This document shows, one piece after another, positions 46,301-59,201 of a DNA stretch of 64,000 nt. A program made the position numbers and the translations under genes. Under the pieces are notes generated by a model. It ran no database searches. It saw nothing but the letters and a program-made list of their open reading frames with translations, and was not told the DNA's origin. The stretch covers positions 558,001 through 622,000 of the forward strand of contig CALSFV010000265.1 of assembly GCA_943737045.1 (NCBI GenBank), written 5' to 3'. Within the stretch, counting starts at the first letter, position 1. Each line of letters opens with the position of its first letter. This DNA comes from Parapristionchus giblindavisi (lineage: Eukaryota > Nematoda > Chromadorea > Rhabditida > Diplogasteridae).

Positions 46301-49300
46301 ATGTGGTGAAATTCTCGAAAAATTCATCTGCGTGCATTACTATTACGGTAATTCGAGCTATGGAATACATAAAAATAAAAGTTGACCCACTGTTGATATA
46401 ATGCCAAATAGTATTTGGTCTGGGATCATCATGAATTTTTCGACCTCAGCCATTCTCAACCATGAACCCCGGGTCATGGTTGAGAATCGTGGGTCGGCTG
46501 AAAAAAAATTAGTTCGTGATTCCTGACGATTACGGTAGCCTAATAGCGTACACTCCTACTGATAACAAAGGTACAACATTGGTTGCCATACGCCACCTTC
46601 CAACCGATTTATGTGAAAGAAACATATAAATATTCAAGTTTGATAATTAAAAAAATAATTTCGAAATCTGCGAAACAACGATTCTTCACGTGGCCGTTGT
46701 TTTCGCAAACGGACATGCATCAGTTACCATCCGCCCTATGAATAAACTTGCCTTGACGGTCGAATCAATGTGAGGGTTGAAAAAATAAAAATAAAATAAT
46801 TATTTAAAAATTTTTTTTTGAAATGTAGTCTGAGTTTATTTGTATATTTTTTCTGTGTATGCGCATCACTACGAGTAAAATGACATTATAAAGCTAACTC
46901 TTACTCTTGCGAATTTCAAGAAATTTAATTTTCGATTTTTGCAATTTACACATATCTCACATTCAGTTGCAATTCTCGAGGCTTATGACAAGCTGGCTGG
47001 CCAAGGGAATATGACCACCATGTACATAATCGTCAGGGCTACAATATGCACTATGAAATTTCTTGCGCTATCTGTTCAACGAGGATAGAAGAGGAAAAAT
47101 CCGAAAATCAAACACGAAAAAACATATTCAGAACGATATGAAATTACTGCTCAGCTGTGTTTATAAGAGTGCATGACATGTTATTCACCAATAAAAAGAA
47201 ATAAAAGTAATAGCTATCAAAATTGAAAAGTTATGAATTTTTCAATTTTTTATTTTATGCGGCATATGTGAGCCGGGTTTGAGCCTAAGGGCATTTTCAC
47301 TATAACTTTCATCGGTCTCCCCCCGGGATGTGTCTATGATGAAAGTATTGAGTGCCAGATCGAAAGTCCTCGCGAATGTCCGGACCATGCTCGAGTCTTA
47401 CCGAGCCGGTCTCTTAAATGGATTAATAGAGTAGTTCGGAGCAAAAAAATAAGAAAACAGAGTGTTTAAAACAATTACTAACTCAGTTTGCTATTGTCCG
47501 CAATTTGGCCATCCGTCGGATAACTATCCGACGGACGGCCAAGTTGCGGCCGCAAGTTGGCCATCCGTCGGATACGGACACGTAATTTTGTAACTCCCTT
47601 AACATAGATTAAAGCATTCGGAAGGTGTGGAAAGATAGAAAAGGATTTAGGTTTTTTATTCCTTCACACCGATACAAAACAACTACTACTAATGAACTTG
47701 GTTTGATATTCCAAAGTCGCAACATCAATTCAACGGGCAAATAATCTTATCAAGAGAAACGGGAAAAATACGATTTTGGGCTTCTTTGATTTCATCAGAA
47801 TTCAAGTGGCCGAATAGAACTACAGTAATCATTGGTCTCCAATATTCTAACAATAAGACTACCGTAATCCGTCTTTACCCAATCGATAAAGCAGTAATAC
47901 CGTACCTTGTTCATTCGATCCGCAAACTCTCCATAGGCGTTACGCGAGAATATGCTCAGATCCGAGTCCATTCTGAAAGATGGACAGGATAATCGATAAT
48001 CATCACCACTCATACCATATGCCAACATTACCGTACTTGCCCTCGCGAAAACTCAGACGGCCAAAACACAAGTGATCGGGCTATCAATACCTACCGTATC
48101 CCGTACTTTTCCGTATCCCTTGATAAACCCACCTCGCCTTTATCAACACCGATCTCAAGTACCGTACCTCGCGGCGCCAGCCTTGGCGGTCTCAACCGAG
48201 CACTTGGGACAGACGTCGGGTTTGTCAGCGTACGAATCGAAGCAATGGACATGGAATGCGTGTCGACAGAGGAAGAATATGGATGGGAGTTGGAGAGCGA
48301 AGTCACATGCACAACACTTGGATACTTGTAAGATCTGGGTGCTGTAATCAATTAACATATTATTTTATTATAAATGGAGAATATTGTAACACAAATAGTA
48401 AGCATACTGTAACGGATTGCATACTGTATCAGAGATTGACCGTAGTGTGGACAAAATTAGGGCAACGAAAAGACACAAAATGAGACACAATATACATTTT
48501 CACAGTTAAATTTATCGATTTTCCTGCAGTTTAGCTATCTATTGCATTTTTGAGACAGTCACACACTTTTTGGACCTTGAAATTACGCGGTCCACCACTA
48601 TACGAACATGAAAAGCTATGAAGGCACACTGACTTGAAGTTGAGATTATCGATCTGCTTGCCAACCTCCTGTATCCTCTGCTCACAGTGTGTGATCGCCT
48701 CCTTGTCTGCTGCGATCTGCAAAGCTTATTCTTGGTACAGAAAAGCACAGCAATATTTAGTCATAAACGCTAGCTCCTAAGTCAACGACACTTAGCACTT
48801 AAGTCATAAATCAATAACTTACCCCATCTCGTTGTTCCTTCAACCACTCCACAATGTATTTCTTGACGGCGGCGACATTGAGCCGAGTACTCTTAGAGAG
48901 CATCTCCAATACTACGAGGGGATGAACACAATTGGTCTGCTTCACTCTGGAAAACAGAATTCAAAATCGAAAATCACAATATAAGCGAAAAAACTCGAGG
49001 ATCGAGGTGTAAATTGAGGTGCGTTTTCCATGTTTTTATTCTCTTCTTTTCGAGATATCAACTGATCAAATTCATTAAATCAATAATCACTTTCAAATCA
49101 ATCAATAAATTATCACTTCTCTAGAATCTTCTCCATGATCTCGTCCGTTACCGTCTCTTCCATCTTCGACACAAACGCCAGTGTGTCCAACCACGATCGA
49201 GAGGTACTGCAGGTTGGAAATTTATCGATTGATGTTTTACAAACTATTCGTTAAACAAGATCAATGTACTGCTCGACAATTCGTCAGGACCAAAGTTTTT

Positions 49301-52300
49301 TGTTACAGTAAGCTCACTTTCTATCAGAACCATACACGGGTGGAGTACATCGAGCTTGATTCTACAGGGGGGTTTGAACGGAAAATTGTAAAAAAGGTTA
49401 ATTTTACAGGGACCATTCTCTCCATCGTCTGACTCTCCCCATCCCACACACTCTCTCGTCCCTCTCGTTGTCTGCCCACTCTCTCCATTTCCCATTGTCT
49501 CTCACTGCGTCGTTGCCCCCCTCTAGCTACTGGATCAAGGTCCTACTGAATCATCTGTAGAGAGAGAGAGAGGCAAACGTGTAGCTATGGATGAGGGAGG
49601 AGGAGGGTGCAGACAGAGGACACATATCAGTCATTGCAAGCAATGAGGTCACAGATGCCAATTCATTGTGTTCAGCCCGTCAGTTTACGGTTTCGAATCG
49701 TTCACTTTATGATAAAGTATTTTCTTTCTCTAGTGATAGTCCGTAATCTATTATTAATAATAATAATAATTTATCTACGCCCGAGGCGCATTATAATAAC
49801 AAAATATTATGTATTTCTTGATGACGATAGTCACGGCAAATTCTCTTCGAGGTAGGTGGTCTAACTGGACTACCATAGAGAGGCTAGCTTACTCCAAACT
49901 CTTGGGCGAACGTAAAATTGTTTTAAAAAAGGGGCCATTCTACAGCGGCGCGCAAACATAAACATATCACCTAAACGTCATTTTTACAGAGGCATTCCAC
50001 CCAATTTTCGAAAAGCGTTATATGGACACCCCCCATGTGTATGATCAGAACTACCGTAACCCTGAACAATCCTACCCGACAACTACCGTAACCCTGAACA
50101 ATCCTACCCGACAACTACCGTAACCCTGAACAATCCTACCCGACAACTACCGTAACCCTGAACAATCCTACCCGACAACTACCGCAACCCTGAACAATCC
50201 AACCCGACAACTACCGTAACCCTGAACATTCCTATCGTACTCACTTCATCTCAACAGCCAACTCGACCACATCTTCAACACGCGCTCGTCTCATGTAGAA
50301 AGCGTGCAGGGCTTGTAGGTCCTTACTACGACGGAGAAGTGCCTGATGAGGAGAGATCAAAGCTTAATAATACTCATCAAGAGAAACATAGATTATTGAT
50401 CGCCAAATAGAATTGTCTCTTCAAAATTTCTCGCCCCCCCCTCGCCTCAACATAATTCACGCTATTTATTTGTCACTTGTTGTCAAATTTATTCAATGTA
50501 GGATAGATTAAATTAAATTAATTAATAATGTAATTAATTAATCGATTAAACCATTAACCTCCACAACAGGATCACATTTCAATTCCTCAGCCATTCGTCT
50601 CACTTTCTCCTCGTTCTCTCTCGTCACATATCGAAGAACCTTATCGTGAACGTCGAAAGGAATCTGAAGGAATGACGATGATGACGATGATTATTGATTG
50701 ATTAGAAGACCAAATATTATTGATGACACTACGATGGCTGCTCAATTCAACATTCTCCAATTTAGACCTGATTATATAATAATATTATAAGATTACGGTA
50801 GTTTGAATAAATAATGAATGATCAAGTAAAGTAAAGTAGATTAATGTTAAACTCTTGCGATTCATCGTCGAGAAGAAGAGAAAAGGGAAGAAAAAAGTAG
50901 AAAGGACACACGACTTTTGTCCAAGTCTAGATATTTTTCCAAGCTTTAAATTCGTCGCAACATTAAATGATTTCATAAAAGATCAATTCCACCGTACCTC
51001 CTTATCGTATGCTCTCATATTCAGTTCGATTACGGTAGTAGTCAGAGGGGGCGGAGCTCCATCTCGACCAGCCAATTCCTCCATAAGAGGAAGACCACAC
51101 TCTTCCACTCCCATAAAGAGTTGTAGAAGGAGTGAAACATTCACATCTAGAATATCGATTGAATTAAAAAGATCATATTAGGTTCCGTCATGTTCAAATC
51201 TCACGAAATGAAAGGGAAAAAGAAGTGAGAGTGCGTAAAAAGGGGAGAGTACGCTCTATTTTTCTTTTCTTTTCCACTTTCGAATATAGAATTACATAAG
51301 TTATATACGAAAACTGCATTCCGCATGTGGGCGAAAACCACATTCAGAACATCACCTTGTTCTTGAAGACTTTAAAATACATTTCGCTCAAAAATCAATC
51401 AATAAAATGCTTTGTATAAAATTTAAAAAAAATCTTTTAAACGTTCTGACTCTCATCTCCGTCACTCCTCAGTAGCATGTCCTCCAACATGGCGATAGTC
51501 TCTGACGTATTTGCAACCAGAAGACGTCTACCGTAGTTCTCAATGTAGTGAACGGCCTGGAATACAGAGAGGGTTACGGTAGATCATTACACTTATCGTT
51601 GAGCACCAAAATGGGGAATAGATTGACAATCGTATGAGACAATGTGTTCATGGTACAAGGCGCATTAGACTCATAATGGCTTTGAGTAATCATACCCCAA
51701 CCGAGTTGCCCAAAACTACCTGGGCATCATCCACAAAAATCTGGACAGGCAGGTCTAATTTTGTCAAAATAAGGCAAATATAATACATTTTAAAGAAAAA
51801 AAACAAAGCAAAAAAAAGCTTTAAAAATCATATTTAGTTACAAGCGCTTGGCAGCCAGATCACAACATTTGTTGTAAACAAATCCCTGACCGTCACCCTA
51901 CCTTCTCAGGCGAGAACTTTGCAATGTACTTGATGGCTTGTGCATACTTTCCCTGATCATCAACCATAATGGAGAGGGCGGCATCGTGAAGACCCGACTT
52001 CATCGCGAATAGTGTAGCCTCGTTCAGAAGTTTGCTTTCACGGAGACACTGATAATAATAATAATAATAATAATAATAATATTTTATTCCTTCAAATGAA
52101 CGCATCGGGGATGGGGATCGGGAATATCTGTTAGATAGTCTTGTGAAGGATGTCCGTCGCCAAGGCGATCAATTATAATAATAATTAGATCAATAATAAG
52201 ATCAATTATGGCTAACCTAATGATAGTCACAATGACAATAACAATGACAGAGATTATGACAATGACAATTGAATTGTGCTCTGTCAAAGTGTCCAAATTA

Positions 52301-53134
52301 CGGATTAACCTCAGAGATAAAGAAGTAAAGGCTACAATGTGGTTTATAGTAGCTAGGTAAGAGATAATCCGAATCATGCTTTTCTTTCTTAAAAGATATT
52401 ATGGAAGCCACTGAGACTATCACAACCGTATTAGAAGAACTACGCAATTCCAATTAAAATCAGAGGACAAATCAATCAATAATCGACCTACCGTAACCAC
52501 AGCTTCGGCCTCTTGCTTGTTCGGTTCCTGCTCGAGACCAGCAAGAAGTGATTGCAGCTTCTCTCGTTGATTGAGGCGAGCGTAGCAGTTCACTGAATAT
52601 CGATTAAATAATTAATGTTTAAACTGCCGTATGTCTTGAACTACCGTATATCTTGAACTACCGTATGCCTTCTCGATGACAAACACTTTTTTTAAATCAA
52701 TCGGTGGGATCTGATCACACTCATACAACAATAAAGAAGCACCCGATATAACGGACTAATAGAAATCCAACTTTTTAGATCGCAACGTCTGCCACAATCA
52801 ATCACCAGTGATATCAATCAATAATCTGGTATACAGTACCCAGAATCGTCGTATGATGCAGATTACTCTTGCCCTTCTTCCGTAGCGTCTCCAAATACGA
52901 ACAGAGATGCGTCATCTTCGAACCATCAAGGAACTGTAAAATGAGTACTGATTGATTTTTGAACCTTATTGATTGATTTTTGAATCTGATCATTCAAACC
53001 GAGCATTCGGTAAAATCAATAATCGATTCCATGAACTACCGTATACCTTCTTGATGACGTAGCTCGGATCGAGAACTCCGATGGACTCCTTATATTCGCG
53101 CATCGCATTGCCAAAGTCGGCCTTCCTGCAGAGT

Positions 53135-53168
<34 letters not shown>

Positions 53169-56100
53169 TTAATGCGGTCTCACTATATCTACTTACCATA
53201 CGATACCATAACAATAAGACGTATTAAATCTAGAAAACAAAAGCTCACCCATAATAAAAGTCTCCGTATTTAGCGTGTATATGAGGCAGTACCTCCATGC
53301 CTCCTTCACTTCTCCTCGCGACACTGTAATGAATTATTGATTGATCGAAAAACGATTATTCAAAATTCAAATTTGGCGCCAACTTACTCGATAGCAACAT
53401 CGAAGAAGCTCTTCTTGTAGAGTATATCCAGTTTCGCGTTCAGATGTTTCTCGGCGAGAGATGATAGTTGACCATCATGGGCTGAATCAATCAATAATTG
53501 ACGAAAAAATCAATAACTCAAGAGAACATCAATCAATATTCCAAAGATCATACTCACCCAATAGCATCAGAACTCCATCCAACACGAAACAATTGGCCAA
53601 TGAGGGAAGGGAACACGTGAATGCTACATACTTCCCACTCACATCGTATACAGTAACCACAGTCATCCATTCCATCTCGGGTGTACTGTAACAAGGTTAC
53701 TGTAACTAAGGGAATCTAATATAATGAAAAATGAGTTACAGATAAAAAAAACAGTCACTGTTTCCTAGCGGAATACAGTACATTCGGTGGGGAGATTTCA
53801 TATATGTAAAATTACAGTAGTTAATCGATTGATCATCTACCGTAACCCATTCCTCGACTTACGGTATGAGTGCGGGCATTTTCGTCAATACGGCCAGAAA
53901 CTCTCCACACGAAGCGATCTGCTGCTTTTCGAGGCCTGCCACAAGAAAATCAGTTCTCGATCACATCCTCTATGCTACAGTATACCTCGGCCAAGCGCAT
54001 AGCACTTGCCGCGCGCGCCTTCCGCGTCCTGACACGATTCTGCGTCGTACAAATGCACCATCTTCAAGTGAAAGGATACGGTATATGGATTATTGATTAA
54101 TTTAAGTAATGAATACCGTACATCTCTATTAGCGACGGTGAATTGATTGGAAGACTCGGAAAACGTCCAACAGTCTCGAGTGGATCCGAGTGCCTCGTGT
54201 CGTAACTGAATCAATCCACTACGTTCAAAAGTTACGGAAAAAAGGAGAAAAAAGGATTCTCGTTTTACACACTCTCTCGCCACTTTCTGTGATTTCCGTC
54301 CCTTTTTAACAGCATAGGTCAAATAGCTAGGTTATCGGTTTTCAAAATCCGGTCAGGTTTTTCGACTTTTGGTAAATTTGGCTCAAAATCCGGTCAGGCT
54401 TGGTACTTTGCAACATACTTTTCGACATATGTTAAAGAGACCGGCTCGGTAAGACTCGAGCATGGTCCGGACATTAGCAAAGACTTTCGATCTGGGGCTC
54501 AATACGTTCATCATAGACACGTACCGGGGGGAGACCGATGAAAGTTATAGTGAAAATGCCCTTAGGCTCAAACCCGGCTCACATATGTCACATAAATTAA
54601 AAAATTGAAAAATTCATAACTTTTCAATCGTGATAGCTAGGACTTTTATTTCTTTTTAATGGTGAATAACATGTCATGCACTCTTACAAGCACAGCTGAA
54701 CAGCAATATCATATCGTTCTGAATATGTTTTTAAGTGTTTGATTTTAATATTTTTCTTCTTCTATCCTCGTTGAATAGATTCTGCAAGTAGTGACATAGT
54801 GCATATTGTAGCTCTGACGATTGTGTACATGGTGGTCACATTCCCTTTGCCAGCCAACATTTCGCAGGCATCGAGAATTGCAACAGAATGTGAGACATGT
54901 GTAAATTGCAAAACGGGAAAATTAAATTTCTTGAAATTCACAAGAGTAAAGGTAACTTTATTATGCCATTTTACTCGTAGTGATGCGTGTACACAGAAAA
55001 AATATACAAATAGACTCAGACTACATTTTTTTTAATTCTGAAAATAATTATTTTATTCATACATTGCCATACCCTCGCAGTGCGAGGATTGACCCACTAT
55101 ATAAAGCCAATTTTAGGCCACTTGATAAAAAAAGGAAGCTAAAAATGACGATTTTTAAGCAAAAATAACGAATTTTGTGAATCAACCCACCCTATTTCGA
55201 GAATTGACCCACTATATAAAAATAAACGGCGAGGGTACCGAAAATGTATGATTTTATTTTTATTTTTTCAACCCGCACATTGAGTCGACCGTCAAGGCGA
55301 GTTGGTTCATAGGGCGGATGGTGGTATTTTCACTAGAACTTTCATCGGTCTCCCCCCGGTATGTGTCTATGATGAAAGTATTGAGCCCCAGATCGAAAGT
55401 CTTGGCGAATGTCCGACAGGGGGTCAAAATGCTCGAGTCTTACCGAGCCGGTCTCTTAACAGAATAGAATTTGAACATAGGGACCTATTGTTCATTCATC
55501 CAAAATACATAGACATAATACATTCGTGAAACACGCAACTGCCTTGGTTACGCCTCGGTTAACATACGCATGGATATTTATGTTTCAATCAATCAATAAA
55601 TAAACCAATCAATCGATATTCTCACCTTATTGATTATCGTACCCTTCGCATCGATGACATACGACATCAAACTCTTATTCGTCAGTACGAACATAACAAT
55701 GTTCTCGTTCTTGAGAATACTGATCGCCGTTCCTGCAAAGAATAGAGTATACTGTATTGGACATACGGTAGATTTTCGGTACGGTGTCCATCGTATCGAC
55801 CAACCAACTACAATAGTCCATCGTACTGCAGTAGTCTCAGGAAATTTTTTTTTAAAAATGTATGAACGATATCCTAGGACTAAAGGAGAAATGAGACAAC
55901 GCATAATTGCCAGTGAGATCGGGGTGGCAAACTCTCAATAGAAATATGAGCAACGCTGTTGCAGTGATAGCCATATAGCATTTGTCCTAATAGTATATTG
56001 ATTAATTATTATTCTACATATTTTATCCGACAGTATCGTTCATGCGTGAGCATATGATAATTATACTCACATCAAAAGTGAACCAATCATACATGGGCGG

Positions 56101-57315
56101 GGTACCTGGAGCTCGATTCTACAGGGGGCATTCGATCGAAAAATGGTTAATTTTACAGGGGGCCTTCACTTTTTTCGACAAGAATGTTACCTAAACGTCA
56201 TTTTTACAGGGGGGCATTCCACAATTTTTGGAAAATCCCTAATTTTACAGGGGGCACCCCCATGTTGACGCCCATGTATGGAACCAATAGAAAAGAAAGC
56301 GCAACCCAGCCGGTTACGAGTTTCTAAAATAACACCGAACTCAATTATTATAATACATCAGGACTTCATCACTTAAGTGTATTAATATGAAAGAAAAAAG
56401 GTTAGGGAGTGCGAAAACAGGAGATTTCTCGATTTTCTTTTTTCGCAATCTTTGAACAGAGTATTACCAGTGACTTCTCCTTCCACTGGTGCTGATTCAC
56501 GAATACGAATCCAGTTCTTCGGAGAGGACACCTGAAATTATTGATTGGTTAGCTGCAATTATCGATTAGTTAAAACTATCAGAGGACGTATCCATGAACG
56601 GTGGCAAACGATTTGCCGACAAACGTGACGTCACAAGCATAGGGGGTGGAGGATTTCAGGCAAACGCCTCCGCCTATGCTTGTTGCGTCACTTTTGTTGC
56701 CAAACGATTTGTCACTGTTCCTATACAGATTGGACAAAAAACAAGCGCAAATGCGCGTCAAGCATCGCAACAAAATTATCCACAGCTACAGTATCCCGGC
56801 ATGCCAGAATTATATTGAGTATAGAGCAAAGAACCGCGAAAGCTACAGTGTGCCAAAGATACAGTATTCCAAGCTTTGCACTCGAGAACCTCTGATGCGA
56901 GGAATTGGATTGTTTTGCGACGGAGATCAAGATAGCAATCATTCGAATTGTATTGACCATAGATCTAGATGTGTCACGATTAGTGTAACCATAACTTAAT
57001 CAGGGCCCGAGCTAATTTCTCCGCTCTGGTTACTCTCTCGTAGACATAGAAAGCGAGAGAGCATTGCTAGAGCGGAGAGTTTCAAATTAGCCAGATAATC
57101 ATCTATCTCAAATAAACATATTTAATACTTTTAAATGAAAATTGTCGCAATACATTTTAATAATCAATAAAATAGACCGTTAATATAAAGCACTGACTCT
57201 ATCCTTGAGATAGTCTCCGATGTATCCAAAGACCGATCCATCTTCGTATCCCGCAGCGATCATTCTACCAGAGGAATGACCTAAATCAGAAATAATAATA
57301 ATATTATTATTAATG

Positions 57316-57377
<62 letters not shown>

Positions 57378-58680
57378 GCTTAAGAACGTTATATCCTTCA
57401 GAGATGTGAGAGAAAGAAGGAGAAACTATACATGAATTGAACCGTTGCAATAATTTATTTTCTATTATCTCTTTCACCTCTCTGTTTATCGTTAAAGATA
57501 AATAAATTATTATTATTATTATTAACTGCACTTTCATGTTTCATTATAGCATGAATTATACGACACTTTACATTTGGACAACAATACATTTACAGATGAA
57601 GAGAAATTAAACTATTTAATTAAAAAAACCAAATTGTGCATAACACAGAAAGTACACTATCATATTATAAGATATTTTAGAACACATCCTAGCCATACAA
57701 GATTAATTAATAATAAATCTGTAAACTATTTTTACCTGTGATGGTTGTAGCTCGCGTGCTAATACCGGCCGGTCCTAGTTGCGAAAGCCTGATTGTCTTG
57801 AGCAGTTTTGGACAACAGTCAGACTGTAAATTATCGATTGAAAAAAATAAATTTATTGATTTTTAATTTAAAATATCGATAGAAATATCGATTACCTCTT
57901 GTGAATCATCAGCAAACTCGGGCTGTTCCCAGATCTTGAGCAACGAATTGATCTCCTTTTCGTCCTCCTAAAGCGATACCGTAACAAAGAGTGATCAAGA
58001 AATATTATATCCTGATATCGATCGATCAGATAATGACGTACCAAAAAGATCATAAACCTACAACAGCGATGGTTATAGGAGTCGAAAATCATTGAGATAC
58101 GGTAATCGATCACTACAGTTATCCAGGAACTCACCCCAATCGTTAGAACATGATGGCCAACTGAAGCTACATCTGAGAGTGTGCATAGGTACGCCTTCCA
58201 ATACGTCTGCTCCCACTGAAAGTCATACAAGTATTAGACATTAGCATTTCAAGGGCATAAAGATTTACGTAACAAAGTAACAAAGAGAATGAAATGAAAA
58301 GACTACAGTAACCCAATAACACTACCGGTTAACAGAAAACGATGAGGATTTTCACTGTCTCTTACTTCAATCAACGTTTCCCATCCATTTCTGTGTGAGT
58401 CAACATACCGTTCTATTTAGAGCGAAGAGTGCGCCAGTGGATTCTCCCATGAACACACCCTGACCATCACTTGTCGTCGCCCAACAACACATTTGTAGTT
58501 TCTGCAAGTATATTTGTACATTTTCGAAAATAATTACACAAAATAACAGAGATTGAACAAGATTAAGAGCGAGAAACAAGCACTTACAGCCAATCCATTG
58601 AATCGCTCACCCGTTTTCGGGTCTAGAACGGCGTTTTTGTCGAAAAAGTTGAGTCGTCGCCAACTTTCCGTCAACGACAT
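43351..58680 (-). CDS. vps-11: VPS11, core subunit of HOPS/CORVET tethering complexes
   Basis: Twenty-nine exons on the minus strand: 58680-58588, 58501-58409, 58215-58135, 57967-57896, 57823-57736, 57280-57198, 56531-56468, 55732-55626, 54205-54122, 54061-53986, 53935-53863, 53685-53558, 53481-53388, 53323-53249, 53125-53047, 52933-52840, 52592-52498, 52048-51902, 51556-51451, 51146-51034, 50663-50559, 50342-50245, 49206-49117, 48946-48823, 48716-48634, 48341-48168, 47972-47906, 43929-43867, 43542-43351. They total 2841 bp in one frame, 946 aa, the usual VPS11 length. Start WRRLNFFDK; propeller about 1-330; alpha-solenoid (YGDFYYG, LDPSYVIKK, KYAQAIKYIAKF); coiled coil about 760-780; RING-H2 about 790-830 (CCACDFALQL, FLCRHAFHVHCF, CPKC); then EIISKYISSGLFDTKK, the conserved post-RING helix. 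VPS11 scaffolds vesicle tethering at endosomes and lysosomes and its RING can act as a ubiquitin ligase. The last exon ends in three NPF motifs. Introns 8 and 27 hold large foldback elements. Confidence 0.93.
44433..44444. repeat. target duplication left of intronic foldback
   Basis: GTAATTTTGTAA here and again at 47582-47593 flanks the 44446-47581 element. Confidence 0.6.
44615..45090. repeat. 97 bp tandem repeat, about five units
   Basis: AAGGTAAGCTTAGGCTTAGA recurs at 44663, 44760, 44857, 44954 and 45051, an exact 97 bp spacing with almost no divergence. Each unit carries CTTAGGCTTAGAG, close to the nematode telomeric hexamer TTAGGC, and an inverted CAGCAGAGT/ACTCTACTG pair. Confidence 0.95.
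45198..47413. mobile_element. 2.2 kb TTAA-flanked foldback element
   Basis: Ends GAGACCGGCTCGGTAAGACT and complement, with TTAA at 45194-45197 and 47414-47417 (piggyBac-like target). Arms of about 1 kb. Near the centre a second set of hairpins (CTCAACCATGACCCCGGGTT and complement) makes a complex fold. The same family occurs at 54436-55455. Confidence 0.9.
49331..50045. repeat. TACAGGGGGCATTC-family repeat interrupted by other sequence
   Basis: Pieces at about 49331-49415 (GAGCTTGATTCTACAGGGGG, TTAATTTTACAGGGACC) and 49970-50040 (ACGTCATTTTTACAGAGGCA, CCCCCCATGTGTAT) match the two halves of the element at 56090-56278. Between them lies unrelated DNA including the reverse 3' end of a LINE (TTTATCTACGCCCGAGGCGC near 49770). 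Confidence 0.6.
50049..50236. repeat. 32 bp tandem repeat, about six units
   Basis: AACTACCGTAACCCTGAACA units begin at 50049, 50081, 50113, 50145, 50177 and 50209 with very little divergence, in vps-11 intron 22 a few bases from the splice donor of exon 22. Confidence 0.95.
52049..52083. repeat. ATA microsatellite at a splice acceptor
   Basis: About eleven TAA/ATA units directly form the intron end before vps-11 exon 18 (reverse strand TTATTATTATCAG). Confidence 0.9.
53138..53167. repeat. AATC microsatellite
   Basis: Seven AATC units in vps-11 intron 14. ATTGATTGATT-type runs are frequent in the introns of this gene and of cdk-1. Confidence 0.85.
54436..55455. mobile_element. 1.0 kb TTAA-flanked foldback element
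   Basis: Ends AGAGACCGGCTCGGTAAGAC and GTCTTACCGAGCCGGTCTC with TTAA at 54432-54435 and 55456-55459. Left part matches the left arm of 45198-47413 closely; the right arm is mostly lost except about 55260-55455. Lies in vps-11 intron 8. Confidence 0.88.
56090..56278. mobile_element. 189 bp MITE (TACATGGGCG ends)
   Basis: Begins TACATGGGCGGGGTACCTGG and ends GACGCCCATGTA. Inside, TTTTACAGGGGGCATTC-like units alternate. Relatives at 59753-59849 and, broken, 49331-50045. Confidence 0.75.
56583..56725. mobile_element. palindromic MITE (GTGACGTCA core)
   Basis: Arms GGCAAACGATTTGCCGACAA ... CATAGGGGGTGGAGG pair with CCTCCGCCTATGCTTGTTGC ... GCCAAACGATTTG. Same core as the element at 4433-4569. 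In vps-11 intron 6. Confidence 0.75.
57003..57095. repeat. small palindromic repeat
   Basis: CCCGAGCTAATTTCTCCGCT ... GCATTGCTAGAGCGGAGAG followed by TTTCAAATTAGC; member of the CTCCGCTCTGGCA hairpin family, in vps-11 intron 6. Confidence 0.75.
57294..57376. repeat. AAT trinucleotide microsatellite
   Basis: About 25 AAT units, interrupted near the left, in vps-11 intron 5. Confidence 0.95.
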
Positions 58681-58693
58681 TACTGAAGAATAA
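58681..58693 (-). promoter_or_regulatory. splice acceptor abutting vps-11 start codon
   Basis: TTATTCTTCAG lies two bases before the ATG on the minus strand; a likely spliced-leader acceptor. Confidence 0.5.
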
Positions 58694-59185
58694 TAATTTA
58701 AAGAAAGCACTGGTGAAATTATGAAGGGAAAATAGAATCAACAATTTTAAAAAGGAATTTCCAAAATTGTTTATATTTCGGAGCTATCGTAAACTGACAA
58801 AGAACAACGTTTCTTCTTACAGTAAGCTACGTGGGAAATTTAATTTCAAATTTCTTCTTGGCGCGATTCGCCGGATTCGCAAAAATTAGCGGGAAAGATT
58901 TTTGATTTGACGTGCTCTTCTCCAGAATCCGTCTTCCCGATGTTCTCCTCGTCGATAGACCAGATTTCCCCAATAGTTAGATCAAGGCATTCTCAAAATC
59001 ATGTTACAACCTTATTGTCCTTTGTTTGTTGTTTTAGCGTAACCAGATATTTGAATGCCATGTGTTGCGCTGCTCATTAATCACCATCTGGGCCAATATG
59101 TGCCTTTGTCTCATTGTGTGTTGCAATTAATTGGGTTGGGTGGAGGCGTGACCTCAAACCTAAATGATCAGTCAGTCCTTCTCAT
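58694..59185. promoter_or_regulatory. divergent promoter region between vps-11 and cdk-1
   Basis: The two start codons are 521 bp apart on opposite strands, so both promoters must fit here unless they lie further out. GC content is somewhat higher near 58860-58960 (GGCGCGATTCGCCGGATTCG). I see no TATA box I would defend. Confidence 0.55.
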
Positions 59186-59201
59186 AATTCTTTGAACAGA
59201 C
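59186..59201 (+). promoter_or_regulatory. splice acceptor abutting cdk-1 start codon
   Basis: AATTCTTTGAACAG ends two bases before the ATG; a likely trans-splice acceptor. Confidence 0.5.

Larger units (their letters stand above)
44446..47581. mobile_element. composite foldback element in vps-11 intron 27
   Basis: Outer inverted repeats of about 120 bp (GTGTCCGTAACGGACGG..., rich in GGCCATCCGTCGGATA) and a direct GTAATTTTGTAA on both flanks, a long target duplication reminiscent of Mutator-like elements. It contains a 97 bp tandem array at the left and a complete TTAA-flanked foldback in the middle. Its presence stretches this intron to about 4 kb. Confidence 0.8.

Noticed and set aside
50049..50236. 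CRISPR-like array
   Set aside because: Units are contiguous 32 bp tandem copies with no spacers, in a nuclear intron of an animal gene.
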